The position numbers and the translations under genes are program-made. A stretch of 64,000 bases of DNA, taken from the NCBI GenBank assembly GCA_014843695.1, contig CM026404.1:83755787-83819786 (forward strand), written 5' to 3'. This document shows positions 31,857 through 43,820 of this stretch, in pieces. The notes under the pieces were generated by a model that was given only the letters and a program-made list of their open reading frames with translations, was not told where the DNA came from and searched no databases. Numbering within the stretch: position 1 is the first letter of the stretch; each line of letters opens with the position of its first letter. The DNA is from Archivesica marissinica. Lineage: Eukaryota; Mollusca; Bivalvia; Venerida; Vesicomyidae.

Positions 31857-33627
31857 TTAGCAAAACAGATTTAGATGTTTCAAAAACTTTAGAATAAACT
31901 GGTAAGGTTTGTTAACCTTCTTCATGTATTCACTTGTCACAAGCAAGTCATAGTATAGAGTTTTTATCATATTGAATGGCATCTTTCGTCTATCGCTTAA
32001 GGAGTATGTTTTATAAATACAATATGATATATGGCTAAGTACAATATTGACAACTTGGTACTCCCGTAGCTCAATTTTGTAACCAATGACAATATATTCT
32101 AGATCTTTAAAAGTTCTTGAAATTCCGCATTGTTTGAAAACTTCAGCGATAATTTCCCAAAAAAATTTCAATTAGCTGCAGTCTAGGAAAAAATGGGAAT
32201 AGTCTTCTATATTGTTGCAGTGATTACATAGTGGGTTGTCAAATATTTTCCAGGTGAATAAATTTTGATTTGTTGCAACAATGCGATGTAAAAGTTTAAA
32301 TTTGAAATGTTTTATTTTATTATCGCATGCTATTTTATTCATGACAAAGTAAAAAGAATTCCACATTAACGTTTTGTCAAAACGTTGTTCCCAGTGTGTA
32401 TGGATATATGGCCGTTCGGCTTTTAGTTTCAGAAATATATTGTAAATATCCTTATTCGTCATATCATTAAAACATCTATTAGGTTCCATAAATATAGTTA
32501 ATTCAGTCTTCACTTTTGTTAAGTATGAATTTCTTGATTTTAATTGAGTTTTCCAAAGATTAGGTATTGCCTTTCTGATTATATGAAATTCAGAGATCCA
32601 GTCATGTTTTGATTGAAGAGAATTTAATATTCTCTGTACATCTATTCCCTCCAGTTTCTGAGATAATATCATTAACAAATAAATGTTTTGAGTCAATCCA
32701 TGATTTAAACACGAGACACTTATTTTTGTCTTTGATGAAACGATTTTCCCACAATATTTGTTTACGAATTTCACGAAAATGTTCCAGTTTATTTGTTGCA
32801 GTTTTGCATGATACCCTTTTGAATTCAAGCCACATGTCTAATAGCGATTTATAAAATGTTGGCATTATGTATTTAGTGCGTGGCAATGATTTATAGGAAT
32901 CTAGATTCATGAAAAAGACAAGGAAATTATTTCCATATTGGTTAAGAAAGAACTTGGGTATAACTTTCCAATTTGCATTTCCATTTGATAAAAGATTGTG
33001 TACCCTTTTTATTTTCATTGTTTTTGCAAATATATTTATATCTACCATGTCTAGCCCGCCATCATTTTTATGGCCAATTGTTATGTTTCGTTTTACTTTA
33101 TAATTTTTACCACCCCAAAGAAACTTGAAGAACATTGCATTTATTGTATTTAAGACATCTTTTGGAATATCTATGTTTTGAATAAGATATATGAACTTAG
33201 GTAAAATCAGGGACTTTATTACAAGGATTTTGCCATAAAATGTTAGATTTCTCTTGTTCCAGTTATTAAGTAATAATTGACATTGTAATATTTTATTATT
33301 CCAGTTTAGTTCATTGCATGAATACTTTTCAAAGAATACACCTAGTGCTTTAACGGATTTGTTCGTAAATTTAATGTCAAATTCAGTAATACAATTATTA
33401 TGTTTTAGCTTTCCAATCCATAGGCCTTCTGTTTTAGATTTATTTAACTTAAGACCCGAGTATTTTCCAAAGTCTTCGACAATTTTAATAGCAAAAGGAA
33501 TATCTGACTTATCTTTTAAAAAGAGAGTAGTATCATCTGCTAACTGGGTTATCTTTAGGTGTTCTAGTTGTTCCAGTTTAACTGTTATACCATTTATGTT
33601 TGGACATTGACGAATTTTTATTGCCAT
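31857..33627 (-). pseudogene. L1/Tx1-like RT palm, thumb and C-terminus
   Basis: The ORF 33627-32602 starts in the RT after GVRQGCPLSALLF (upstream, another frame) and contains LADDTTLFLKDKSDIPFAIK (LADD at 33532-33543), GLKLNKSKTEGLWIG, PKFIYLIQNIDIPKDVLN and FKFLWGGKNYKVKRN. A frameshift near 32700 leads to the ORF 32828-32172 with FKFKLLHRIVATNQNLFTW and the Cys/His motif, then a TAG, and 32171-31857 continues in frame. Motif order and spacing fit L1/Tx1 ORF2. Confidence 0.85.
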
Positions 33628-34861
33628 AATTTCGGCTACAGTGATAAAAAGTAACGCGGATAACGGACAACCTTGACGTACACCTCTAGATATACTAAAA
33701 AAGTCTGATTTCCAACCGTTGTTTATTACGCATGATGATATATTATTTATATAGTGTCTTTACCCATGTTATAAATGTTTCTTTAAAGCCAAATTTTGTA
33801 AGTACCTTAAACATAAAGTTCCAGTTTACGGTATCAAAAGCTTTCCTAAAATCTAAAAATAGCATGGCGCCGTTAATTTCAATTGATTCGGCATAGTCTA
33901 TTGTATCTTGAATTTGACGAATGTTGTATCCAATATATCGATTTTTTTATATATATCCTTGTTGGTCAAGGCTAATTATTGTAGGAATTACATATTGTAA
34001 TCTTTTCGCGAGAACTCTCGCTACTAATTTGTAATCAATGTTTAAGAGCGAGATAGATCTCCAGTTTTCAATATTTTCAGAATTACATTTTTTGTAAATC
34101 AAAGAAAATACGCTTTGTTTTTGCGATCGTGACATTTATTTATTTGTAAAACCTTGATTAAGCGCATTAACGACTAAGTTGCAGAACAGATTCCAAAACT
34201 TAACGTAAAACTCAACGGTTAAACCGTCTAAACCCGGACTTTTGTTCAGTTTCATTTCGTGAATAGCCTTAGTACATTCTTCCTGAGTTAAAATACCTTC
34301 ACATTTATCAGAAAGTTCATTAGTTAATGTATGCTCTAAAGTGACGGAATCTAGATATGACTGTATATTTACATTGGTCGACTCTGCGCTATGTAATTTT
34401 TCATAGAACAATACTTCTTGTTTTAGAATTTCAATGTTGTCTGTTATTCTATTATTATTGACAATCAGAGAATTCATGCCTTTTCTACATTGTCGTGATT
34501 TTTCTAAACTAAAAAAATATTTGCAGTTTCTTTCACCTTCCTCTAGAAACGAGACTCTTGAGCGAACCTGTACCCCAATAGTTTTAAAATTATATATGAT
34601 TTCAATTTCCCTTTCAAGTTCGTGTATTCTGTTTTTAATGTTGATGTTGGGGTTTAGTACTTGTAGCAATATTTTAAGTTCATTTTCTAAATTGTACAAC
34701 CGGTTGTGTCGTTCACGAGATGCTTTTTTTGAAAATCTAATAGACGCTACACGAATTTCTAGTTTACACAATTCCCATTTCACTTGTGGATTTTTTATAT
34801 TTGATACCATTATAGAGTTGATACTTTTGTATATGTGTGCCACATACTTTTCATCAGCCAA
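33628..34861 (-). pseudogene. L1/Tx1-like linker and N-terminal RT motifs
   Basis: 34861-34136 has RSRVSFLEEGERNCKYFFSL and KLNKSPGLDGLTVEFYVKFW, the standard lead into the RT. Then 34135-33947 reads ENWRSISLLNIDYKLVARVL and ISLDQQGYI. Between about 33945 and 33628 the frame shifts more than once, but pieces such as VRQGCPLSALLFITVAEIMA are readable. A TAA stop at 34138-34136 separates the two main ORFs. Confidence 0.82.
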
Positions 34862-35032
34862 TAGAGAGTTATTGAATTTCCAGAAGCCTGGTCCTCGTTT
34901 GCTAGGTATTTGTAGTTTTAAGGAGATTGCTAGGTGGTCAGTAAATTTAATTTGAGCCGGTCTAATATCAGTTGAAAGTATATGGGTATAGTATGTCCAT
35001 CAATTAACCAAAGGTCTATTCTACTCTTTTCA

Positions 35033-35256
35033 GTCGTGATAGCGCATTTGCTTCAGGTCCGAAAGGCCCAGAGTTCGAACTCCGCTGGAGCCATTACGAT
35101 TGTTTTCCCTAGGCAAGGCATTTAAAAATTCCATGTTGCCTCTTCTTTCTCCTTCGTTGCGATGGTTTCCATCAGGAATGAGGTCTCGAGAGTGATTAAT
35201 ATAAGTTGTACGAACTTGTTTCGCAATCGAGCTAAAATAAATTTGTATAAACTAAA
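35033..35256 (+). mobile_element. SINE-C copy inside the LINE endonuclease, 12-bp target-site duplication
   Basis: Flanked by CTACTCTTTTCA at 35021-35032 and 35257-35268. Removing it rejoins the endonuclease frame: NNIEKS on one side and RIDLWLIDG on the other. It is therefore younger than the LINE. Confidence 0.93.
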
Positions 35257-35981
35257 CTACTCTTTTCAATGTTATTTTTTCTGCGCCAGGTAAATTGCTC
35301 TGTCTTTTCATTTTTCTGCCTCCATATATCAATTAAATTGTGAGCTTTCATTAGTTTTGTCAAGTTTTCTACCGGATTCTTTTTATTATTACTATTATTA
35401 TTACTATTATTATTAGTATTATTATTAGTATTATGATTATTATTATTATTACTATTATAATTATTATTACTATTATTATTATTATTGTGTCTGCTTAGTC
35501 TATCATTTATCGTTAGAGTATCATTGAAGTCGCCCCCGAGTAATTTCAATCCTTGACTTTTATCTGTAAGTATCTCATTTAAGTTGTTAAAAAATATATT
35601 TCGAAGTTTTTTATCGTTCGGTGCATAAATATTAACAAGTGTATGCGTGTTATCGTTTAGTTCGATATTTAAAATTACGTATCTACCTTCTTTATCAAAG
35701 TATTTATCGATGGGTTTATAACTAACATGTTTAAGTATAAAAATAGAACACCCTCTACTATTTGTTGTTCCAAAAGAATGAAAAACATCCCATTCTGATG
35801 TTTGTAAAAGTGTATCATTTATAATGTTTGGCGAGAAGTGGGTTTCTTGTAAATATACAATATGTGCCTTTTGTTGCTTTAACCATACTAGTAACCTTGA
35901 CCTTTTATTTCTATCCTTCAAACCGTGTGTATTTAAAGAAACAAAGTGATTATTCGAAAGGCTAGGAACTTTTTCATTCAT
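35257..35981 (-). pseudogene. L1/Tx1-like AP endonuclease, N-terminal part, with poly-Asn insert
   Basis: Reads FVSLNTHGLKDRNKRSRLL, IVYLQETHFSPN (catalytic E), RGCSIFILKHVSY, LVNIYAPND and LLGGDFNDTL (GGDFN), all hallmarks of the apurinic-type endonuclease. Between LSRHN and NPVENLTKLMKAHNLIDIWR lies an imperfect ATT/ATA trinucleotide run (about 35384-35490) encoding mostly Asn. The domain continues across the SINE to GPGFWKFNNSLL near 34870. The first Met at 35981 is the best start seen. Confidence 0.88.
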
Positions 35982-36274
35982 GGCTATAAATGAGAATATT
36001 TAAAAAGTATTCATCTGTATATACATCATACAATATCAAAAAAACAACAACAACAAAAACAGTTGAAATAGGTGTCCAATAAAACCTTATATAGAGATAC
36101 ATACAATGTACAAAAGGCGTTTCACGATTCTGTAGAAATATTGCGTTGGATAGAATGTATCTGCTGTGTTCTATCAGTAAACAACGCAATATCAACAGAT
36201 ACGATTCTATTGAATTCATACAAGTCATGAATGAAATCTAAAATAAGAATATCCGCTAAATATAACCAGTGTAC

Positions 36275-36460
36275 CAATTGCAGATTGCAACGCAAGAGTA
36301 TTCCGTGATGAGCCGTTATAATTTGTATAAAGTTAACAATTGCAGATTACAACGCAAGAGTATTCCGTGATGAGCCGTTATAATTTGTATAAAGTTAACA
36401 ATTGCAGATTACAACGCAAGAGTATTCCGTGATGAGCCGTTATAATTTGTATAACGTTAA
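36275..36460. repeat. 62-bp tandem triplication
   Basis: Three nearly identical copies of CAATTGCAGATTACAACGCA, then AGAGTATTCCGTGATGAGCC and GTTATAATTTGTATAA. The flanking 35990-36270 and 36461-37200 hold no recognised gene. Confidence 0.93.
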
Positions 36461-37200
36461 CATTTGACCGAGATAGGGATATGTACACGTCGTGCAGTAA
36501 TTTAGCCTGAGATACAGTGCATTTTGCTTTTTTCACGAAAGTATACACTTTCAAGATATACTGTTTAATAGCAGATGTATGTAATACGTAGTTCACGTGA
36601 TACATTAGAATAGGGCATATATTATATAATTCCACTTGCATTGTAATTACGACCCATGCTATATAAATGAACTTCAGCAAAGTTATGCAGCCAATAAGTC
36701 TTATGAAACGAAAACAAGAAACATATATGCAAATTTGCAGAACATATACCTGTGAATACATAATTATAATTTCCTTGATCATATTTAAATAACACATTAA
36801 GGAAAAAACATATGTTATGGAGTGGGCATACATACACGGTTCTGAAAAATATACACCGGGTATGTTATGAATTGCGCTCACTTTCAAATGCGGTGCGTAA
36901 TTGACCTAATAACACACAATAATGAATAGTAGTGTACATCATTATAATTAATGATTTATGTTTATCATTAGTGGATTACATATATACAATTTAAAAGTGT
37001 ATACATTATAGATGTGCCGATTACATTCGTGTTTATGTTTTACATGTCTAAACATGATTTTAGCAAAGTTCCTAACAATCGTAAGGTGAATCCGCTGTTC
37101 AATATTCAAAGTCCATACGACGGTATCAAAGTTCAGTTTGTTATGAGAGAACATTCCAGTGCTATTGAATGCAAGTTATTTATTTCGTTTGCTTTTCTTT
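36461..37200. other. No recognised gene
   Basis: AT-rich. The ORFs on the minus strand (36378-36887) overlap the triplication and show no family resemblance. Confidence 0.45.
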
Positions 37201-40166
37201 GTCACGGGCGTCTGCCTGCAATAGTCAAAGAACAGATGAACAGACATCTTAACCCAAAGAAAATAACAATTAACGGAAAACGTAATAAAAAACGTCGTAC
37301 TAAACAGCCGTGGTGGACTAACGAATTATCAGATTTGTGGAACAATATGTGTGAGAAGGAAAACACTTGGCTAAAATCTAAAAATGCAAAAAATAAACGA
37401 GAACTAAAGGAAAGTTTTATTGAAAGTAGACGTGTTTTCGATAAAGCATTGCAAAAACGTAAACGACAGTACTGGCAAGAAACTCAAATTAAACTATTAG
37501 ACTCATGTGACAACTCGACACCGAATGAATTCTGGAAAACGATTGGTCAAGTAGGAACTGGATCGGAGAGAACAAAATGCATTCCGATGGAGACGGTAAA
37601 TTAGGACGGAAATATTACTAGACGTACACATGACGTCTTAAACCATTGGAAGTTTGCATTTGAACGCTTACTGTCCGTGGACGAACATGTTAATGTAAAG
37701 CATATTCCAAATATAGAACCATGTGATGATGTTAATGCTGACCCTTTCAACAATGGTATCTCGATATTAGAAGTAACGAAAGCTATTAACTCTCTGAACA
37801 TGCATATATATGCGGATATGACGAAATACCGGCGGAAGTAATAAAGTCGTCATTGTGTATAAAATACCTGCATCGTTTATTCTGTAGTTGCTACGACACA
37901 GGAAAGATACCCAAATCGTGGACGTATGGATTAATAACCCCGGTACTCAAAACAGCCGCAACTGACGCCCGCGACCCATCGAACTACCGCGGGATAACCG
38001 TGACGTCATCCATCTATAAGGCGTACTGCGCAGTGTTAAATGCAAGACTGACGACTTGGCTGGAATCAAATGGGAAACTAACTGACGCTCAAAATGGGTT
38101 TAGGAAAAACTGGAGCACCATAGATCATCTTTCATCCCTGACAAATATTGTAGAGTGTCGAACAAGATTACGTCAGTCTACGTACGTGGCTTACGTCGAC
38201 TTCCGTAAGGCATATGATCGAATACCCTATGACAACCTATGGCACAAACTATCTACTGCCGGAGTCCGTGGTAGAATGTTACAATCTATACAGTCGCTTT
38301 ATGAAAGTATACGTTGTGCTGTAAGAGTAAACCACCATGTGACGTCATGGTTTGACGTCAATATTGGCCTAAAGCAGGGATGTCTGTTATCCACAACTTT
38401 GTTTAACATGTATATCAACGATTTAAGTAACCTATCTCGAACACTGTGGTGTAGGTATTAATATTGATGGACAATGTATATCTCATCTGTTCTATGCTGA
38501 TGATCTTGTTCTAATATGTGAATCGGAGACCGATCTACAATCGTTGTTAAATGTATTGTCTGACTGGTGTACGACAAACAGTATGACTATAAACTGTGAC
38601 AAAACCAAGGTCATGCATCTTAGAAATCCCTCAGTACCGAGAACAAACTTCAAAGTTCAGTGCAATAATAAAGAAATTGAGTGTGTGGAAAAATATAAAT
38701 ATTTAGGTCTTGTGATAAATGAGCATTTGGATTACAACGTGACTGCAAAGTATGTGGCACAATCAGCTACGCGAGCATTAGGACTATTAATCTCCAAGTA
38801 TAGGAAAATAGGCGGAATGCCCCATAAGGTATTTTCTAAACTATATGACAGTATGGTGTGGCCCATTATAAGTTATGGGGCATCTATATGGGCTACTAAG
38901 GAATACTCTGCAATCAACGCGGTACAAAATAGAGCTTGCCGGTTCTTCCTGGGAGTCGGACGATATACACCCAACGCAGCGGTAAATGGTGATATGGGTT
39001 GGGTCCCAGCACCTATAAAGCAGTGGAAGCCAGTGCTAAATCATTTCTTCAGACTTAACAATATGGATCATGACAGACTTAATCATAAAGTGTTCAAATG
39101 GACTCATACGATAAGAACTTCTGCCAAAAACTGGTGCTACCGTATAGCTCAAACTCTATTGAATACTCTCAACATTACAGTATGTATTAATGACTATTAT
39201 ACAACATCGAGACAGGGTGTGATCATTAAATCACTAGAACATAAACTAACTGAAGTGCATAAGTTGAGGTGGTTAGAAACTGTAAACGCAACTCAGGGGT
39301 CACACGGTGGAAACAAACTTAGAAAGTATAAACTCTTCAAACGTGAATATAGTACGGAAAACTATGTAAATCTGAACATTATTTCCAGAAAACATAGAAG
39401 TGCATTAGCAAAGCTTAGGTGCGGTGTTGCGCCTCTGAAAATAGAAACGGGCAGATACCAGTCATTAGATGTAAATGAGCGTACTTGTTTCAACTGTGTA
39501 ACCGAAATTGAAGATGAAATCCATGTTTTACTACACTGTCCATTATATGCCAATATCAGAGACGATCTGTTTATTAAAATAGGTGGTGTAGATTCAGACT
39601 TTCCAACCTATGACAATTGTACAAAGTTTAATTATATTTTATCAAATTGTAATACCATAACATACTGTGCCAAAGCCTGCAATGATATTTTACTTACCAG
39701 AAGAGATCGTCTATATAGATAATGATATACACAATAATGATATGACTACCCCATATTTTTAATATGTATGGCTCTTATGTCGTAATTTGTAAATTGTTTT
39801 ATGTAATTATTATGTCCTTTTTTCTTTAAGTCAAATTCTTTTAGAATTTTAATACGTTTTATTTGATAAACCTTCTTTTTTTTCTCTGGTTAGTACAATT
39901 AATAAATGAATGGGATATAGAAACTGTCTTAAGTCTTATTTAAGTCTCTTACTTTGTATCATTAATTACGTTTAGGTATTTAAATTATTGCTCAAGATGT
40001 TGTCTTATGTTTTACAAAGTGTCAATTTTATTTACCCATAGTCTCTCATAACTCATTATTGAGTGGCTTTGTATGTTATTTGATAATACATGTATAATAT
40101 CATGCATTTTGTGTATAATATTTATGTTGTATCATTTACTGTATAATGGTGAGACTTAAATAAATC
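37201..40166 (+). mobile_element. LINE (RT-encoding), 5' truncated, with 3' UTR
   Basis: Plus strand. Coding remains run from about 37205 to 39722, followed by a 440-bp 3' UTR that includes CATAACTCATTATTGAGTGG and ends GAGACTTAAATAAATCAT just before the CTGT repeat. The same 3' UTR is found as remnants at 6395 and 27185. There is no endonuclease, so it is 5' truncated in the region between endonuclease and RT. Confidence 0.85.
37205..39722 (+). pseudogene. LINE reverse transcriptase and C-terminal zinc region
   Basis: The ORF to 37604 holds KQPWWTNELSDLWNNMC and ends in TAG. The frame continues (NHWKFAFERLLS) and shifts near 37800. The next ORF (37853-38461) reads IPKSWTYGLITPVLK, NYRGITVTSSIYKAYCAVLN, YVAYVDFRKAYDRIPY (motif A) and NIGLKQGCLLSTTLFNMYIN (motif B). 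A frameshift precedes FYADDLVLICE (YADD at 38493-38504). The 392-codon ORF from 38544 has MTINCDKTKVMHLR, VEKYKYLGLVINEHLDYN, the conserved RACRFFLGVGRYTPNAAVNG and a Cys/His end TCFNCVTEIEDEIHVLLHC. Only about three lesions in 2.5 kb suggest fairly recent decay. Confidence 0.87.
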
Positions 40167-40615
<449 letters not shown>

Positions 40616-41080
40616 AGGATTTCAGTCGGCGTGGGTGGTGATCTTTCTGATGTCTGCCTTTGTTCGGCGTCTGGTTTTTATTGACGAGAAATTTTTCCAT
40701 GTGCTGTTGGACTGTTATATCTGATTTGGTCGATTTCTCGGGATCCACGGCTTTCACCGGATTTACGGGTTTTATTGATTGTTCATATATTGTATTCTGT
40801 TGTCTAGTAGGCGATACCGATTCAATCGTTTGGTCCAAGTTCTCATCGCTGTTGTCGTTGTCAGAATCTGCTTGCTTCCGTTACTGATAACTTATAATTA
40901 TACATGTATATAAGTATTAGTTCTTGCAGCTTATATCTTATTTCCTATGAACGTTTTACTGGTCATTGTTTACATGTTTCATTATGCTATTTGATGTTTG
41001 ATGGTAGATTGACTAATTGTTCAAATGAGTTATCTCGTTAAATAAAGTCTTTATTATTATTATTATTATTATCATTATTA
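40616..41080 (+). mobile_element. Probable LINE 3' remnant with (ATT)n tail
   Basis: Ends AATAAAGTCTTTATTATTAT, like the minus-strand end of the jockey/CR1-like element at 48238. The 74-codon minus-strand ORF (40838-40614) is Lys/Gln-rich and unrecognised. The part from 40616 to 40880 is of unknown origin. Confidence 0.45.
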
Positions 41081-41760
41081 GCCGGAAAGAAATATGTATA
41101 GCTATAGTAGGTGCTGTGCCGTTCCTAACCTGAAAACGACAAAACGTATCTAGAGACGCATATGTATGATTTGGTATAGAACATTAGATTGGTCGTATGA
41201 ACAGACAAACTCGTTGTTATTTATCTAGACACAGCGTTCTGATTGATTTGTGAATATTAGATTACTGTTCTTTAGCTATGCGAGTTGTAGAAAACCTCCA
41301 CAAAGCGAGGCTTTGCCGACCCTTGCAATTTGTTCGCAGACGACACTAATAAATTTATATCAGAAAATAACAAAATTTCTACTTTTGCTATCTTTTGAAT
41401 AAGACATTAAGCTAAATCTACTTACTGCTTACTTGCTACGTAATCATAGCCTGGGAACAGGCGTCGATATATTTTGCCTGGACAGTCAAATACATATAGT
41501 TTAACACAGAGACTATTAATTGGGCCGTATTGAGTTTCTGATCATATCAACGTCATTTTGCCCTGAGGTTAAAAAGTGAAAAATCGACAGACTGGATCCC
41601 ATGCTAACGTAATCAGTGCGCATTCGTTGTAACTATATGACGTCACACATTTCATATAGGCTATGCCTTATATTTCAAAAGCATTATTATCACGCTTAGC
41701 GTTAACCACGAGTGCTAATGATCGCTGTCTGTGTTCATGAGTGAAATATTATTCGATCAT
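41081..41760. other. No recognised gene
   Basis: Mixed-composition unique sequence. No exon of the nearby STUM/SPEC3-like gene was recognised here. Confidence 0.45.
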
Positions 41761-41772
41761 CAAACAAACAAG

Positions 41773-42278
41773 TAGTAGTAGTATTTCAGTTTATTTATCT
41801 CCGGCGAACCAGGTAGACGAGCGTTCCAAGATGATTAGTAGTACGTGCCTTGCACTGTCGATTATTAGCGGTGATATATAGATGTTGCTCAATGATGTCT
41901 TGGAGACTAGTGTTCTTGTTGTATCTGATGTTGGTGCGATAAAAGATGACACCGTGGCTTCTTCTTCCTTTCAGTGTGACAAATCCTGAGGTGTTGGTCG
42001 TTTCTTTCCAAAACGGTCCCTGTTATGGCCACACTCCTCACTGTTGGTCATCCCGCAGCAGCATATAAACGGATCTGGCAGTTGGACATCCGGCCGTCTC
42101 ACTCGCTCCAGGGTATGTCCATACCTTCTCCACTTCCGATGGTGGTCAGCGGTGGTGAAGCGTGTGTCTCTTGTTGCAAGTTCGACGGCCAGAAGACCCC
42201 AGTATCCTACGCTGCTGCTGCGATATGTGCCCCGACCGCAACGTGCACGCCATGAAGATGTCGGCCGGGTCAAACAAA
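41773..42278 (-). repeat. Dispersed repeat family E with 12-bp target-site duplication
   Basis: Minus strand, flanked by CAAACAAACAAG at 41761-41772 and 42279-42290 (low complexity, so somewhat weaker evidence). It contains the TGCTGCGGGATGACCAACAG segment and ends GCCGGAGATAAATAAACTG with an (ACT)n tail. A 104-codon frame (42285-41971) reads CCCGMTNSEECGHNRDRF. Not recognised as a known protein. Confidence 0.7.
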
Positions 42279-42290
42279 CAAACAAACAAG

Positions 42291-42465
42291 CATTCTTTTT
42301 ATGTTAGGTTTTTACGTGTTTTTATGTTATACAACGACGCAACCATGCGCTAAATGAGATTAGAACGTTACATTTAGGCAACGTTATAAATGGCACCAGT
42401 GCTGGATTGAGTCCGAACCCGTTCACGTTAACACTATATCAAACTGCAGGGGCTGAGCACCATAT
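42291..42465. other. Short spacer, nothing seen
   Basis: No feature recognised. Confidence 0.4.
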
Positions 42466-42474
42466 GTGCAAACC

Positions 42475-42597
42475 CACAGGCACAAGACACAAAAAAATTG
42501 TTTTTGCCCTATGGTCATATAGTAAGTAATGCTTACTAGTATACATTACTTAATATATGACCATAGGCCAAAACACCATTTGTGTCTTGTGCCTGTC
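42475..42597. mobile_element. Foldback MITE with 9-bp target-site duplication
   Basis: Almost the whole 123 bp is one inverted repeat. CAGGCACAAGACACAAA at 42477 pairs with TTTGTGTCTTGTGCCTG ending at 42595, and TATGGTCATATAGTAAGTAATG pairs with its inverse around a short loop near 42535. It is flanked by GTGCAAACC at 42466-42474 and 42598-42606. A 9-bp duplication is usual for Mutator-like elements. The family is inferred. Confidence 0.85.
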
Positions 42598-42671
42598 GTG
42601 CAAACCGGTGAGAATAAAATGTTGCTTTCAAGCTGTGGAATAACAGGTTTTAGTTCACTGATAGAATGTAG

Positions 42672-43140
42672 CATAATGGGGTTTTATGTTGATTATGTTA
42701 ATTAATTACCTCCATAATTATTCGTATAGCATGATACATATTCATGAGTATTGGTCTATTTCTGTATAAGGTCTTTATAAAAGCCATTATATTATACATG
42801 GAACTGTACTGACGTTTATGTTGGCAGAGAAGCAAGTACATTTGGCAGAGAAACAAGTAATTTTAACTTGTTTATTCACGTCTAATGAGGTGTTTGCACC
42901 AAAACAATATATCCGAATTGATATATTGAGTGACAGTTATACCAAACATGTTTACTGGAACATCTGTAGCTTGACATTTCATGAAATACATGTTCAAACT
43001 TGCTTCTCTATAAAAGATGAGATACAATTAGATTTGATTAGTTATTATATTGGATACGAACTGGGATTTGAATTAGAGAGAAGTCACCGTATAGTGCGTA
43101 TGTACTGTTTGAGCACATATTAGTAGCTTGGTGTAAGTAA
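42672..43140 (+). repeat. Dispersed repeat family G, copy 2
   Basis: Partner of 13905-14410. The 101-codon ORF at 42818-43123 contains FAPKQYIRIDILSDSYTKH, which is also readable in copy 1 (FAPTQ...). It has the tandem phrase GGCAGAGAAGCAAGTACATT / GGCAGAGAAACAAGTAATTT. It lies about 500 bp upstream of the STUM/SPEC3-like exon. Confidence 0.7.
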
Positions 43141-43284
43141 ATGACTTCTGTTTCGAGTGGACTTGAACTTATACTGAACACCAACACAACCATGTTATGC
43201 GATTACGGTACACAAGTTCTATATTTCATTGGAAAACATAAAATAAACAAACTATCATGCAAGCCGTTTTTGCAACTTATTTTA

Positions 43285-43514
43285 GTTTATACAAATTTAT
43301 TTTAGCTCGATTTCGAAACAAGTTCTTATAACTTATATTAATCACTCTCGAGACCTCATTCCTGATGGAATACATCGCCACGAGGGAGAGAAAAGAGGCA
43401 ACGTGGAATTGCCTTGCCTAAGGGCACACTTGTAACGGCTCCAGCGGGGCTCGAACTCCGGGCATTTCGCACCTTAAGCGAACGTGCTACCACTGAGCTA
43501 TCACGACTTCCACG
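43285..43514 (-). mobile_element. SINE-C copy with 10-bp target-site duplication
   Basis: Minus strand, flanked by ACTTATTTTA at 43275-43284 and 43515-43524. Lacks the AATTTAA stretch in the body (GTGGAATTGCCTTGCC). Confidence 0.9.
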
Positions 43515-43637
43515 ACTTATTTTACATGAGAAGGTTGGGTAAATAACGGAGTATTAGGTTCTGTGCAATTTCAAAAGAATGCCAGAATGCTTTAGAATAT
43601 ATTATTAAAGTATATATTAGTTTACTGTGTATTTCAG

Positions 43638-43820
43638 GTACATTTGTCGCCGGCTTCTCCGTGCTTTGCGGAAGTACTGTGAGATTCAAGGATATGACCA
43701 AGCAGAAGATCATCTTCTCCAACACGTGGGTAGCATTTCTTCAATTCATTACAGCGTTTCTATTGCTGCTGGGGTGGATATGGAGCATTGTGTGGGGAGC
43801 CGCTTTTATCACTATATCAA
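43638..43820 (+). CDS. STUM/SPEC3-like protein, internal exon
   Basis: A 183-nt exon bounded by TGTATTTCAG before and GTGAGT after. It starts with the last two bases of a codon and ends with one base (phase 2/1). It encodes TFVAGFSVLCGSTVRFKDMT, a short loop, then one hydrophobic segment and GWIWSIVWG. This layout (GTF...VLCG, membrane helix, GWI.SI.WG) is that of the STUM/SPEC3 family: fly STUM is needed for mechanical sensing, and sea urchin SPEC3 is linked to ectodermal cilia. A membrane protein is expected. The last base A joins AC of the exon at 51468 to give Asn, so phases agree. The upstream exon, with the first membrane helix, was not found. Homology is from memory and not from a search. 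Confidence 0.75.

Larger units (their letters stand above)
31800..35985 (-). mobile_element. Near-complete L1/Tx1-like LINE, ORF2 part
   Basis: About 4 kb on the minus strand, holding in order an AP-type endonuclease (35981 down to about 34900, interrupted by a SINE-C), a linker, the reverse transcriptase and a C-terminal Cys/His motif (LCNHCNNIEDYSHFFLDC, near 32180). The 3' UTR reaches about 31800. No ORF1 was recognised upstream of 35985. It has several frameshifts and so is inactive. It is of the same broad type as the truncated element at 17469-20184 but not a close copy. Confidence 0.88.
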
